Part shown: positions 17,886 to 27,196 of the stretch, in pieces
Numbering within the stretch: the first letter of the stretch is position 1
Layout of the letters: the number at the start of each line of letters is the position of its first letter
Made by a program: the position numbers and the translations under genes
Origin: CAVTWS01 sp963732655
GTDB lineage: Bacteria; Actinomycetota; Acidimicrobiia; Acidimicrobiales; SHLQ01
Length of the DNA stretch: 64,000 bases
Assembly: GCA_963732655.1 (NCBI GenBank)
Contig: CAVTAI010000017.1
Location: forward strand, 1,399,615 to 1,463,614
Reading direction: 5' to 3'
Notes under the pieces: generated by a model
Databases searched by the model: none
The model's input: only the letters and a program-made list of their open reading frames with translations
Told to the model about the DNA's origin: nothing

Positions 17886-18677
17886 ATGACCGCTTCCGTC
17901 GATATCGGTGACGTCACGCTGACCTATCGCGGCGCGTCGGGCGGCGTGCTCGCGCTGAAGGGCACGAGCCTGAACGTCGCGCCGCGGCGAGTTCGCCGCC
18001 GTGGTCGGCCCGTCCGGCTGCGGCAAATCGTCGTTGATGAAGCTCGTCACCGGGCTGGTCCCGCCCGACTCCGGCAACATCGTCATTTTCGGCACCAAGG
18101 TGCAGCGGCCCGGTGAAGATCGCCGGCATGGCGTTCCAGAACCCGAACCTGCTGCCCTGGCGCAAGGTCATCGACAACGTGCTGCTGCCGCTCGAGATCG
18201 TGCAGCCGCATCGCGCGAGATTTCCGGCGACAGAAGGCGCAGTATCGCGAACAGGCCGACGCGCTGCTCAAGACCGTCGGGCTCGACGGCTTCGGCGACC
18301 GTTTCCCGTGGGAGCTCTCCGGCGGCATGCAGCAGCGGGTGTCGCTCTGCCGCGCGCTGATCCACCAGCCGGCGCTGTTGATGCTCGACGAGCCGTTCGC
18401 CGCGCTCGACGCTTTCACGCGCGAGGAATTGTGGTGCGTGCTGCGCGATCTCTGGCAGAAGCTCGGCTTCACCGTCATCCTGGTGACGCATGACCTGCGC
18501 GAAGCGGCGTTCCTCGCCGACAACATCCACGTCATGAGCGCGCGGCCCGGGCACATCGTCATGAGCAAGCCGATCGATCTGCCGCGGCCGCGCGATCTCG
18601 AGATCTGCTTCGAGCCCGAATTCACCGACATCGTGCACGAGCTGCGCGCCAAGATCGCCGAGGTGCGGCAAGCATGA
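17886..18677 (+). CDS. NitT/TauT-type ABC transporter ATP-binding protein (several frameshifts)
   Basis: About 263 residues after repair of at least three single-base shifts between 17985 and 18240. Walker A GPSGCGKSS, Q-loop AFQNPNLLPWRKV, signature LSGGMQQRVSLCRAL, Walker B LLMLDEPFAALD and switch His in VTHDLREA. The C-terminal residues are HELRAKIAEVRQA, with the TGA overlapping the permease ATG (ATGA). It energises the transporter encoded with the flanking genes. Confidence 0.87.
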
Positions 18678-19444
18678 ACGCGCTCGAGAAGCTGTCGCCC
18701 TGGCTGTTCACCATCGGCATCTTCGTGGTCTGGGAGATCGCTTGCCGCGTCTTCAAGATCGACACGCTTCGTCCTGCCGGCGCCGTCGCGAAGCCTTCGC
18801 CGCGATGGCGCAGTACTGGCGACCGCTGCCTACGCACTCGTTCGTCACGCTGTGGACGACCATGGCGGGCTTCGCGCTCGCGGTCGCTTTCGGCATCGTG
18901 CTCGGGATGGTCGTCGGCTGGTCGCGCACGATCTATCGCGGCCTCTATCCGGTGATGATCGGCTTCAACTCCATCCCGAAGGTCGCGGTGGTGCCGATCC
19001 TGATCATGTGGTTCGGCATCGGCGAGGTGCCGGCGATCCTGACCGCGTTTCTGATCTCGTTCTTTCCGATCGTCGTGAACGTGGCGACCGGGCTCGCCAC
19101 CATGGAGCCGGAGCTCGAGGACGTGCTGCGCGCGCTCGGCGCGAGCAAGCTCGACATCATGCTCAAGGTCGGCATCCCGCGCACGCAGCCCTATCTGTTC
19201 GGCTCGCTCAAGGTCGCGATCACGCTCGCCTTCGTCGGCACCGTGGTGTCGGAGACGGTCGGCGCCAATGCCGGGCTCGGTTACCTGATCGCGCTTGCCG
19301 GCTCGAACTTCCAGATGCCGCTGGTGTTCGCCGCCCTGCTCCTGCTCGCGTTCGAAGGCATCGCGATGTACGCGGTATTCGCCTATCGTCGAGAGCTATT
19401 TCACGCGCTGGGCCTTCCGCTCGTCGATGAGTGCCGCCGCCTGA
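18674..19444 (+). CDS. NitT/TauT-type ABC transporter permease (two frameshifts)
   Basis: About 256 residues. The first helix is FTIGIFVVWEIACRVF; a one-base shift near 18785 moves the reading to the frame containing HSFVTLWTTMAGFALAVAFG. The EAA cytoplasmic loop follows (RALGASKLDIMLKVGIPRTQ). Near 19387 an extra base breaks the C-terminus; repaired, it ends VESYFTRWAFRSSMSAAA with TGA at 19444. It overlaps the ATPase gene by four bases. Confidence 0.87.
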
Positions 19445-19502
19445 CGGCAGCGGGCGGGCCACCGGCTGGAAAGGCCAATAAAAACAAAGCCCTAATTTAG
19501 GA

Positions 19503-19587
19503 TGGTGCGGCCGAGAGGACTCGAACCTCCACGGGTTGCCCCGCTAGCACCTCAAGCTAGTGCGTCTACCAATTCCGCCACGGCCGC
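19503..19587 (-). tRNA. tRNA-Leu (anticodon GAG)
   Basis: An 85-nt cloverleaf on the minus strand: acceptor GCGGCCG pairs with CGGCCGC, anticodon loop TTGAGGT with stem CTAGC/GCTAG, long variable arm typical of tRNA-Leu, T-loop GGTTCGAGTCC, and an encoded CCA at 19503-19505. Confidence 0.95.
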
Positions 19588-19757
19588 AGATGAGGTGAGC
19601 GCGCGTCGCTTGGACGGCGCGCCGAGAAGACGGCGCCCATGTAACAAATCGGCCTCCCCGGAACAAGGCCCGCGCAGGCTTGACCGCTTGGGCCAAAGGC
19701 CTGGTTCCAATAGCGAAGGCCGGACTTGGTCGGCAGCCCAACGTTTCGGGGCAAAGG

Positions 19758-20015
19758 CTAGCGCGCGTCGATGGCGCGCTGGACCATTTCCTTGACCTCG
19801 ACCGCGATGCGGTTGCCGCTCACGATCACTGAGCCCTTGGCCACCGGGAAGTTGTTGGCGAGGATGTCGACCTCGTCGTCTTCCGACGCATCGAGCTCGA
19901 TGATCGCGCCGCGACCGAGCCGCAAAACCTGATGGATCGGCATCATCGTGGTGCCGAGCACCACCTGGATATCGAGCGATACATTGTCGAGCTTGGGCAC
20001 TGGGCTGTCCTTCAA
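19758..20015 (-). CDS. FliN/YscQ (SpoA) family protein, flagellar motor switch type
   Basis: 85 residues, a complete SpoA domain: LDIQVVLGTTMMPIHQVLRL, GAIIELDASEDDEVDILANN, and VAKGSVIVSGNRIAVEV. In FliN this domain forms part of the C-ring that sets flagellar rotation direction. No other flagellar gene is in the window; alphaproteobacteria often keep extra solitary FliN-like genes. It diverges from lipB. Confidence 0.85.
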   Translation of the reverse strand: MKDSPVPKLDNVSLDIQVVLGTTMMPIHQVLRLGRGAIIELDASEDDEVDILANNFPVAKGSVIVSGNRIAVEVKEMVQRAIDAR

Positions 20016-20054
20016 AGGTGTGACGACCTCAAGTCACCACGCTATGGTTACCGG

Positions 20055-20766
20055 ATGGTTAACACCCGTAACGAGCTCGCGGAAACACTGCGTCCGCCCG
20101 CCGGCAGCGCCCCCGTCGAATGGCGCCGCACCGGGAATCTGGTGCCCTATGAGCAGGCGCTGGAGACGATGGGCGCGCGGGCCGCATCGATCGCCGCCGA
20201 GTCGGCGCCGGAATTGGTCTGGCTCCTGGAACACCCCCCGCTCTACACCGCCGGGACGAGCGCCAACCCAGGGGACCTCATCGACGCGCGCTTTCCCGTC
20301 TACACCACCGGGCGTGGCGGCCAGTTCACCTATCACGGGCCGGGCCAACGGATCGCCTATGTGATGCTCAACCTCAAGCAGCGTGGGCCGGACCTGCGCC
20401 GCTTCGTCGTCACGCTGGAAGAATGGATCATCCGGACCCTCGCGGCGTTCGGCGTGGAGGGCGGGCGGCGCGACGAGCGGATCGGCGTCTGGGTGCGGCG
20501 GCCCGACAAGGGCGCCCGGCCATGAGGACAAAATCGCCGCGATCGGCATCCGCGTGCAGCGCTGGGTGACGCTGCATGGGATCGCCATCAACGTTGCGCC
20601 CGAGCTTGCGCATTTCTCCGGGATCGTGCCCTGCGGCGTCTCCGACCCGCGCTACGGCGTCACCAGCCTCGCCGACCTCGGCATCCACGCCACCATGGCG
20701 GAGGTCGACGCCGTTCTCCGGCGCGAGTTCGAGGTGCTGTTCGGCCCGACGACGACGGTCGCTTAA
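20055..20766 (+). CDS. lipB: Octanoyltransferase LipB (one frameshift)
   Basis: About 236 residues after removal of one extra C near 20515. Family landmarks: WLLEHPPLYTAGTSA, YTTGRGGQFTYHGPGQ, then after the break GHEDKIAAIGIRVQRWVTLH with the catalytic Lys, and VPCGVSDPRYGVTSL with the catalytic Cys. LipB moves octanoyl from acyl carrier protein to lipoyl domains, the first step of protein lipoylation. As this is normally important, the break is best read as a sequence error. Confidence 0.92.
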
Positions 20767-20770
20767 CCGC

Positions 20771-21073
20771 TCATAGCGTTGGCAGCACCGAAAAGGCGCC
20801 GTCACCGGTGCGCATTGCGACTTCGGCCGGCGCGGCGTCATGAACGTCGACCGCATCGACGCTCGCCGCCGCCGGCCCGCGCCAGCAGGCTTCGATCATG
20901 ATCTGCACCGTGGTTTCGCTCCCGACCAACAGCGCCTCGACCGAGCCGTCAGCCCGGTTGCGCACCCAGCCATCGAGTTCATGGCGGACGGCGGTGTGCT
21001 GGGTCCAGGCCCGATAGCCCACCCCCTGAACGCGGCCGCGTACCACGATCCGGCGCATGATCGTACCGCTCAT
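20771..21073 (-). CDS. Acylphosphatase
   Basis: 100 residues. The signature VVRGRVQGVGYRAW contains the catalytic Arg, and LDGWVRNRADGSVEALLVG contains the catalytic Asn. The enzyme hydrolyses carboxyl-phosphate bonds. The ATG at 21073 overlaps the stop of the remnant gene upstream by four bases, showing the original operon order. It converges with lipB. Confidence 0.9.
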   Translation of the reverse strand: MSGTIMRRIVVRGRVQGVGYRAWTQHTAVRHELDGWVRNRADGSVEALLVGSETTVQIMIEACWRGPAAASVDAVDVHDAAPAEVAMRTGDGAFSVLPTL

Positions 21074-21264
21074 GCGATCTCTCCAGTCTCCTTCGCGCGG
21101 GCGCCAGACCAACCCGACGGCGCCCAGCGCTGCAACGACTGAACATACGGCTCCGGCAATGCGCAGTCCCGCGCGGCAGCCATGACCAGCGCGACCGCGC
21201 CGGAGCAGCGCGCCCGCATGCGTGGCCGGCTCATGTTCGAGCCGTAGGCGAAATGCAAGGTCAC
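21070..21264 (-). pseudogene. Gamma-glutamylcyclotransferase-like gene with internal deletion
   Basis: Only 64 codons remain. The start (VTLHFAYGSNMSRPRMRARC) is the substrate-binding YGSN motif of gamma-glutamylcyclotransferases, and the end (PEPYVQSLQRWAPSGWSG) looks like the C-terminal helix of the same family, but the central ~90 residues, including the catalytic Glu region, are absent while the frame is kept. The GTG start overlaps the stop of the DUF805 gene and its own stop overlaps the acylphosphatase start, so translation coupling is intact. Confidence 0.6.
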
Positions 21265-21786
21265 GGCGGCGTCGACGCGGTCGGCCTGGTGCCGGCCCAC
21301 ACCGTGAACGCAAGCGCCATCACGATCGGCAACATCACCAGGGCGAGGACCGCGAGCATGACGTAGCCGAACATGCCCAGAGTGGGATCGCCCAGCAGCG
21401 TGCCGACCAGAAACAACAGCAGAAAGATCTGAACCACCGCCGCGAACGGTGACCCCTCCGCCCCGCGCCCGCTGGCCGAGTCATTGGTCGCGAGCGTCGC
21501 CAGCGACAGCAGCACGATGGCCAGGAGATAGAGCAACATCAGCGCAAGCGCCGAACCGCCAGGCCGCCCCGCATCCCGCAAGCGCCGAACATGGAGTGCG
21601 TACCAACTCCAGGCGATCGCGATCTGCACCACCAGGAACGGGACCACACTGGCGTGCGCCATCACCGGTGCCGCCAACAGAAATTGCGAGAGAAAACTCA
21701 CCGCGTAGACAACCGTCACCTTCAGCGCGAACGGCCGTGGCGCGATCCGGCCCGATGCCGGCGACGATTGCAGTGAGCTTGTTCAT
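21261..21786 (-). CDS. DUF805 family membrane protein (one frameshift)
   Basis: About 175 residues after removing one extra G near 21751. The family hallmark is SWYALHVRRLRDAGRPGGSA after the second helix. Four hydrophobic helices are present (SFLSQFLLAAPVM; VVPFLVVQIAIAW; ALALMLLYLLAIVLLSL; YVMLAVLALVMLPIVMALA). Function unknown. It heads the short overlapping gene string ending in acylphosphatase. Confidence 0.75.
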
Positions 21787-21848
21787 GCGCATGAATGGTG
21801 GCACGGCGGCAGACGGATTTCACCTGGGAACGGTGTTCCGATCTTCGC

Positions 21849-23853
21849 TCACGCGAATTCCAGGATCACCGCATCCACGGCGAGGCTATCTCCGGGCCTG
21901 GCGTGGACCCGCCTGATCACGCCATCGCGCTCGGCGCGGAGCACGTTCTCCATTTTCATGGCCTCCACCACCGCCAACGTCTCGCCGGCCTTCACCTCCT
22001 GACCTTCGGCGACCGCCAGCGACACGACTTGCCCAGGCATCGGACAACGCACCACCTTGCCGCCGTCGGCCACCACCCTCGGCGGCACCAGCCGCGCCAC
22101 CTCCGCCTCGCGGCTGGTGAAGACAAAAGCGCGGACGTCGGAGCCGCGGTGCGTCAGGTCGAAACCGTTGAGCACCGGCCGCACCTGGACCGACAGGGCT
22201 GCGCCGTCGACGGTTCCGGTCCATACGGGTCGCCCGGCTTCCAGTCCGACACCACGCACATGGCGCTTCCTGTCGCCGTCGAAACGCATGGCGAGGCCGT
22301 CGTCCTCGCGGCCGATATCGAGCACGATCTCGCGGTCGCCGAGCCGCACCGTGCGCCGGCGCTCGCGCGTCACCGCGCGGTCGGCTGCTGCCCGGAGATC
22401 CGGCGCTTGCGCTCGCCGAGGACGTGGTCGATCGCGGCCGCGACCGCGGCAATCCTTTTCGCCGTCTGGCCGTCCGGCGCCACCGGATGGAATCCGTCGG
22501 GAAACTCCTCCGCGATGAAGCCCGGTGGACAGGCGCCCCGCGCGCCAGCGCGTCGATTGCATCAGCGCGGCCAGGAACGGAATGTTGTGGCGGATGCCGT
22601 CGATGACGAAGGCGTCGAGCGCGTCGGCCTGCGCCGCGATCGCCCGTTCGCGGGTCGGCGCATGGGTCACGAGCTTGGCGATCATCGGATCGTAGAACAG
22701 CGAAATCTCGCTGCCTTCCGCCACGCCGGTATCGATGCGAACCGTCACGCCGCCCTGGCGTGATTCCGCCGGCGGCCGGTAGCGCATCAGCCGCCCAATC
22801 GACGGCAGGAAGTTGCGATACGGATCTTCGGCATAGACCCGGGTCTCGACCGCCGAGCCCACGAGCTTGACGTCGCTCTGGCGGATGGAAAGCTTTTCGC
22901 CCGCAGCAACCCGGATCATCTGCTCCACCAGGTCGAAACCAGTCACCAGTTCGGTGACCGGATGCTCGACCTGCAGCCGCGTATTCATCTCCAGGAAGTA
23001 GAAGGTCTTGTCCTGGGCGGCGACGAATTCGACGGTGCCGGCGGAGTCGTAGCCGACCGCCTTCGCCAGCGCGACCGCCTGCTGCGCCCATGGCCTTGCG
23101 GGTGGCGGCGTCGAGCAACGGCGACGGCGCTTCTTCGACGATCTTCTGATTGCGGCGCTGGATCGAACACTCGCGCTCGCCGAGGTGAATCACGTTGCCG
23201 TGCTTGTCGCCCAACACCTGAATTTCGATGTGGCGTGGGTTCTCGATGTATTTCTCGATGAACACGCGGTCGTCGCCGAAGGAGCTCTTCGCCTCCGAGC
23301 GCGCGCGGGAGAAGCCTTCCGCCACCTCCGCCTTGTTGTGCGCGATGCGCAATCCCTTGCCGCCGCCGCCGGCTGCGGCCTTGATCATCACCGGGAAGCC
23401 GATCTCGGCGGCGACCTGCTGCGCGCGCGCCTCGTCGGCGATCTCGCCTTGATAGCCCGGCACGGTCGAGACCTTGGCCTTGGCGGCGGCCCGCTTGGCC
23501 GCGATCTTGTCGCCCATGGCGTCGATCGCGTCGGCATGCGGACCGATGAACGCAATGCCGGCCTCAGCGAGCGCACGGACGAACGCCGCCTGCTCGGACA
23601 AGAAGCCATAGCCGGGATGGACCGCATCCGCCTGGCTGGCGCGGCAGGCCGCGATGATGGCCGGGATCGAGAGATAGCTGTCGCTGGCGGGAGGCGGGCC
23701 GATCCGCACCGACTGATCGGCCATCTCGACGTGCAGCGCGTCTCTATCGGCGTCGGAATAGACCGCAACGGTCGCGATCCCGAGCCGGCGCGCGGTCTTG
23801 ACGATCCGGCAGGCGATTTCGCCGCGATTGGCAATCAGGATGCGTTTGAACAT
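21849..23853 (-). CDS. pccA: Propionyl-CoA carboxylase alpha subunit, biotin carboxylase/BCCP (several frameshifts)
   Basis: About 667 residues once at least three shifts (near 23085, 22530 and 22390) are repaired. The N-terminus FKRILIANRGEIACRI begins the biotin carboxylase domain; AAAGGGGKG is the ATP-grasp loop; MNTRLQVEHPVTE and RVYAEDP complete it. The BT domain lies after ERRRTVRLGDREIV, and the C-terminal biotinyl domain carries EAMKMEN with the biotinylated Lys. The sequence, especially DRDALHVEMADQSVRIG, is most like PccA rather than acetyl- or methylcrotonyl-CoA carboxylase. The beta subunit is about 36 kb away at 59622-61166. Confidence 0.9.
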
Positions 23854-23903
23854 TCAGCCCGGAACGGTTGTGTGCGCAAGGGTCGCGGGCCGCCGGGCGA
23901 TTG

Positions 23904-25217
23904 TCAACCAACGGGCGCAAACCGCAACACCGGCCACAGCGCCAGAAGGCCCGCGGCGACGGCGGCGGCCGACATCAGCGCGACCGACCAGGCAAAACGG
24001 CCCCGTCCCAACCCCATACCGATGACGAGCTTACTGGCCGCATTGCTCGCGACGGCGGCGAGAACGGCATATCCCGCGTCGCGCTGCGCCTGCGGCTCCG
24101 ACGCCAACCGCGCCATCGATACGGTGACGGTATCGACGTCGAACAGCCCGACCACGGCTGCCCCAACGATCGCGCCGGTGGCCCCGAAATGATCGCTCAA
24201 TGCCCGGCCGCCCAGCACCACGGCGCCCATGGCGAGCGCCAGCGCGACCACCGACCAGACACTGAACGGGTTGCGGAACCTCGCCGTCGAATGCCCGCCG
24301 TCTTGGTCGCGGCACCGATACACCCAGAACAAGGCAAAGCCGATGGTCACCAGGGCGGCCGCGGCAAGCGAGGGCGCTAGCATTGCCAGCAGACTGGGCC
24401 GCAGAACGCCGACAATGACCAACACGCGCAGCAACGACACCGCCGTTGCCAGCGCCACGCCGGCCGCCAGCAGTTGCGGCGCGCCTTCGTCGGCAGCCGC
24501 GCGGCGTGCGTTGGCGAACGTGACCGCCGTCGAGGACATCAGCCCACCGGCGATGCCCGATACAAGAATGCCACGCCGTTCGCCGAAATACTTGACCGCC
24601 ACGTAACCGAGGAACGACACGCCGGCCAATACGATGGCGATCAGCCAGATTTCGCGCGGATTGATGCCGCCAAACGGACCGACCGGACCATCCGGCAGCA
24701 CCGGCAGAGCGATGAATGTCATCGCCAGCAAGATCAGACCGGAGCGCAACTCCGGCCAAGTCACAGACTTGATCCAATCGTGCAGGCCTTCGCGGAAGGC
24801 AAGAAGGCCGGCGGTCACCACTGCAACCGCCGCGGCGACCCGCATATCGCCGAGCAGCGCGTAGGCGCCGAGGGCAAATGTCAGGATTGCGGCCACCGCG
24901 GTGGTCGCGGAATACGTCTGATCGGCGCGATTTTCCTCAAGGCAGAAAAGGGTAATGACCACCGCAAACGCGGCGAGTCCGACACCAAGCACGACCGCTC
25001 CGCCCGATGCCCCCGCCGCTCCGCCCGCCACGCCGCCCGCCACTTGGGCCAGGGCGCCCACGATGCCGCCGAGCAGTCCGGATATTCCGAATGTCCGCAG
25101 GCCTGCCGCGCGGCTGCCCGAACGCTCTTCGCGCGTACGCCAGCCGCGCTCGAGTCCGATCAGCAGCCCGATCCCGAGAGCCACCGCAAATCGTGACAAC
25201 AGCTCTTCCGTATCCAT
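23904..25217 (-). CDS. MgtC/SapB and DUF4010 domain membrane protein
   Basis: 437 residues, intact. The N-terminal MgtC-like region shows LGIGLLIGLERGWRTREE and AAGLRTFGISGLLG; the larger C-terminal DUF4010 region carries KYFGERRGILVSGIAGGLMS and ALSDHFGATGAIVGAAVVGL. About 12-13 helices. The function of this fusion is not established; MgtC relatives influence magnesium or phosphate homeostasis. It lies 50 bases upstream of pccA in the same direction. Confidence 0.85.
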   Translation of the reverse strand: MDTEELLSRFAVALGIGLLIGLERGWRTREERSGSRAAGLRTFGISGLLGGIVGALAQVAGGVAGGAAGASGGAVVLGVGLAAFAVVITLFCLEENRADQTYSATTAVAAILTFALGAYALLGDMRVAAAVAVVTAGLLAFREGLHDWIKSVTWPELRSGLILLAMTFIALPVLPDGPVGPFGGINPREIWLIAIVLAGVSFLGYVAVKYFGERRGILVSGIAGGLMSSTAVTFANARRAAADEGAPQLLAAGVALATAVSLLRVLVIVGVLRPSLLAMLAPSLAAAALVTIGFALFWVYRCRDQDGGHSTARFRNPFSVWSVVALALAMGAVVLGGRALSDHFGATGAIVGAAVVGLFDVDTVTVSMARLASEPQAQRDAGYAVLAAVASNAASKLVIGMGLGRGRFAWSVALMSAAAVAAGLLALWPVLRFAPVG

Positions 25218-25342
25218 GCTTTGCTTCGCAGCCCGGCGCCCAGGCGCCGATCATCAGGCACGCCAATGATAGCGCGCCCAATCCATACTAGGCTGTCAAA
25301 GCGATAAAGGCACAGAGGGGAGGCGCGCCGACGCCAGGACCG

Positions 25343-25528
25343 TTAATTGACGGCCGATCGGTGCGGGACCTGCGACCGCAGCCACTCAAGAACGACAGCA
25401 TCGATGTCCGCCGGCTGACGCCGGCACCAGTCGCGGAAGTCGCGTGGCTCGGACAAGGTCACGAGAATGGGAGAGGCAGCGATCGCCGCCCGGAGCAGCT
25501 GAAGACTGGCGCTTGGACTGGTATTCAT
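25343..25528 (-). CDS. Small hypothetical protein
   Basis: 61 codons from ATG 25528, preceded by GAGAG at a suitable distance. The sequence (LQLLRAAIAASPILVTLSEP then RDFRDWCRRQPADIDAVVLE) is amphipathic helix rich and has no low-complexity bias, so translation is plausible. No family recognised. Confidence 0.4.
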   Translation of the reverse strand: MNTSPSASLQLLRAAIAASPILVTLSEPRDFRDWCRRQPADIDAVVLEWLRSQVPHRSAVN

Positions 25529-25866
25529 CTTTTTTACTCTCGTCCCTGCCCCGGAGCGTTCACATGCACTTTTGACAAAGCGCTCCGAACAGGGGTTAGA
25601 CGCGCGAACCGCCATAAAGGTTCAATTTCGTTTGTGTTTAGCAGCCGAGCTAGCCCGGCGAGCGGCGCTGGAATGGCAAAGTTATGGCACCGCAAAAAAG
25701 CACTGCCCCACGCCGAGATCGAACCACCATCGTCTTGCGGCCCGATGCCACTTCCACCGGGCGACTAGTACGGACGAACCGCTTGCCACGGAACCGCGGC
25801 GCCATATATCCAAACCGGGTTGCCTGAACTGTTTTCCCCATAGACGACCGAGAGTGGAGGTGTGTG
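25529..25866. other. Intergenic region upstream of peroxiredoxin gene
   Basis: 338 bases with no convincing gene. It must hold promoters for the small ORF on the minus strand and the peroxiredoxin on the plus strand. I see no clear OxyR-type palindrome or tRNA. Confidence 0.5.
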
Positions 25867-26529
25867 ATGACATTGCAGATCGGTGATACGGCCCCGGATT
25901 TCGAAGCTCAGACGACCGAGGGCAAGATTCGATTTCATGACTGGGTCGGCAATTCCTGGGCCGTCCTGTTTTCCCATCCCAAGGACTTCACCCCGGTGTG
26001 CACCACCGAGCTTGGCTACATGGCCCGGATCAAGCCGGAGTTCGACAAGCGCGGCGTCAAGCTGATCGGCCTCTCGGTCGACCCGGTCGAGAACCACGCC
26101 AAATGGGCCGACGACATCAAGGAAACGCAGGGCTTCGCGCCGAACTACCCGATGATCGGCGACACCGACCTGTCGATCGCCAAGGCCTGGGGCATGCTGC
26201 CGGCCAGCACCAACGGCGACGCCAGCAAGCGCACCGCGATGGACAACCAGACCGTGCGTAACGTCTTCGTGGTCGGCCCCGACAAGAAGATCAAGCTGAT
26301 CCTGGTCTACCCGATGACCACCGGCCGCAACTTCGACGAGGTGCTGCGGGTGATCAACTCGCTGCAGCTCACCGCCAAGCACAAGGTGGCGACGCCGGTG
26401 AACTGGAAGCAGGGCGAGGACGTGATCATTGCCGGCTCGGTCTCGGATGACGACGCCAAGAAGACCTACCCGCAGGGCTGGAAGTCACCGAAACCCTACA
26501 TCCGCATCGTGCCGCAACCGGGCAAATAA
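25867..26529 (+). CDS. 1-Cys peroxiredoxin (Prx6-type AhpC/TSA)
   Basis: 220 residues. The peroxidatic Cys is in FTPVCTTELGYMA, preceded by HDWVGNSWAVLFSHPKDF. The C-terminal dimerisation domain of Prx6-type enzymes follows (VATPVNWKQGEDVII, PKPYIRIVPQPGK). No resolving Cys is seen. GGAGG lies six bases before ATG 25867. It reduces hydrogen peroxide and alkyl peroxides in the cytoplasm. A strong terminator follows. Confidence 0.95.
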   Translation: MTLQIGDTAPDFEAQTTEGKIRFHDWVGNSWAVLFSHPKDFTPVCTTELGYMARIKPEFDKRGVKLIGLSVDPVENHAKWADDIKETQGFAPNYPMIGDTDLSIAKAWGMLPASTNGDASKRTAMDNQTVRNVFVVGPDKKIKLILVYPMTTGRNFDEVLRVINSLQLTAKHKVATPVNWKQGEDVIIAGSVSDDDAKKTYPQGWKSPKPYIRIVPQPGK

Positions 26530-26550
26530 GCGCCGTCCCGGAAGCTGGCT

Positions 26551-26588
26551 AAAAGGGGGGCTGCGCAGCCGCGCGCGGCCCCTTTTTT
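26551..26588 (+). terminator. Rho-independent terminator after peroxiredoxin gene
   Basis: A GC-rich hairpin with AAAAGGGG on the left and CCCCTTTTTT on the right, enclosing a further GC-rich palindrome, 22 bases past the stop codon. The A-run and T-run make it suitable on either strand. Confidence 0.85.
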
Positions 26589-26743
26589 CGGTGAAAGGCG
26601 TTAGTCGCGGGCTCCAACCCCAATCCCGCATTGGCCGGCGTCGTCCAGTACTTAACCAAATACCGCCAAGCAATTGAGACAATTGCCCAATTTTTGCCGC
26701 CTGAATCCGGCATAAATCGTCCTGAGACTATCGGGATACCGGG

Positions 26744-27190
26744 GTGCAGTCCGTGCGGCTTCTTCTGTCGGCCTTGCTCGTTTTGATGAGCCTGCCTGCC
26801 CAGGCAGAGCATCGCATCACGCGCGATTTCGGCGGGCTGGTCGACCAGTACAAGGCCAAATACGCCAAGATCCGCGACCGCGGCGACCGGGTCGTCATCG
26901 ACGGCATCTGCAACTCGGCCTGCACCCTGGTGCTTGGAATTGTGCCGCTCAACAAGATCTGCGTCACGCCCCGGGCCAGCCTCGGCTTCCACGCCGCCTA
27001 TTTCGACCAAGCCTATACGCTGGGCATCAAGGTGACGAGCTCGGCCGGCACCGCCGACCTGATGTCCTACTATCCGCCGGCGGTGAAAAACTGGATCAGC
27101 CGCAATGGCGGCCTGACGCCGGACATGAAGCGGGTGCGCAACGGCCCCGATTTGTGGTCCATGGTGGACCCCTGCCCCGGCGAGCTCTAG
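26744..27190 (+). CDS. Secreted protein with ClpP/crotonase-like fold
   Basis: 148 residues with a signal peptide (RLLLSALLVLMSLPAQA). The mature part reads GDRVVIDGICNSACTLVLGI followed by PRASLGFHAAYF; the SACT and GFHA pair resembles the Ser and His environment of ClpP-like periplasmic proteins (COG3904 type). A catalytic Asp is not clear, so protease activity is only suggested. The start is GTG, either at 26744 or 26753; the latter has GGGG better placed. It is followed 6 bases later by a converging gene. Confidence 0.65.
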   Translation: MQSVRLLLSALLVLMSLPAQAEHRITRDFGGLVDQYKAKYAKIRDRGDRVVIDGICNSACTLVLGIVPLNKICVTPRASLGFHAAYFDQAYTLGIKVTSSAGTADLMSYYPPAVKNWISRNGGLTPDMKRVRNGPDLWSMVDPCPGEL

Positions 27191-27196
27191 CCGACG

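Noticed and set aside
24474..25196. 240-codon plus-strand open frame
   Set aside because: Antisense to the MgtC/DUF4010 gene, rich in Arg/His/Gln as expected of a GC-rich shadow frame.
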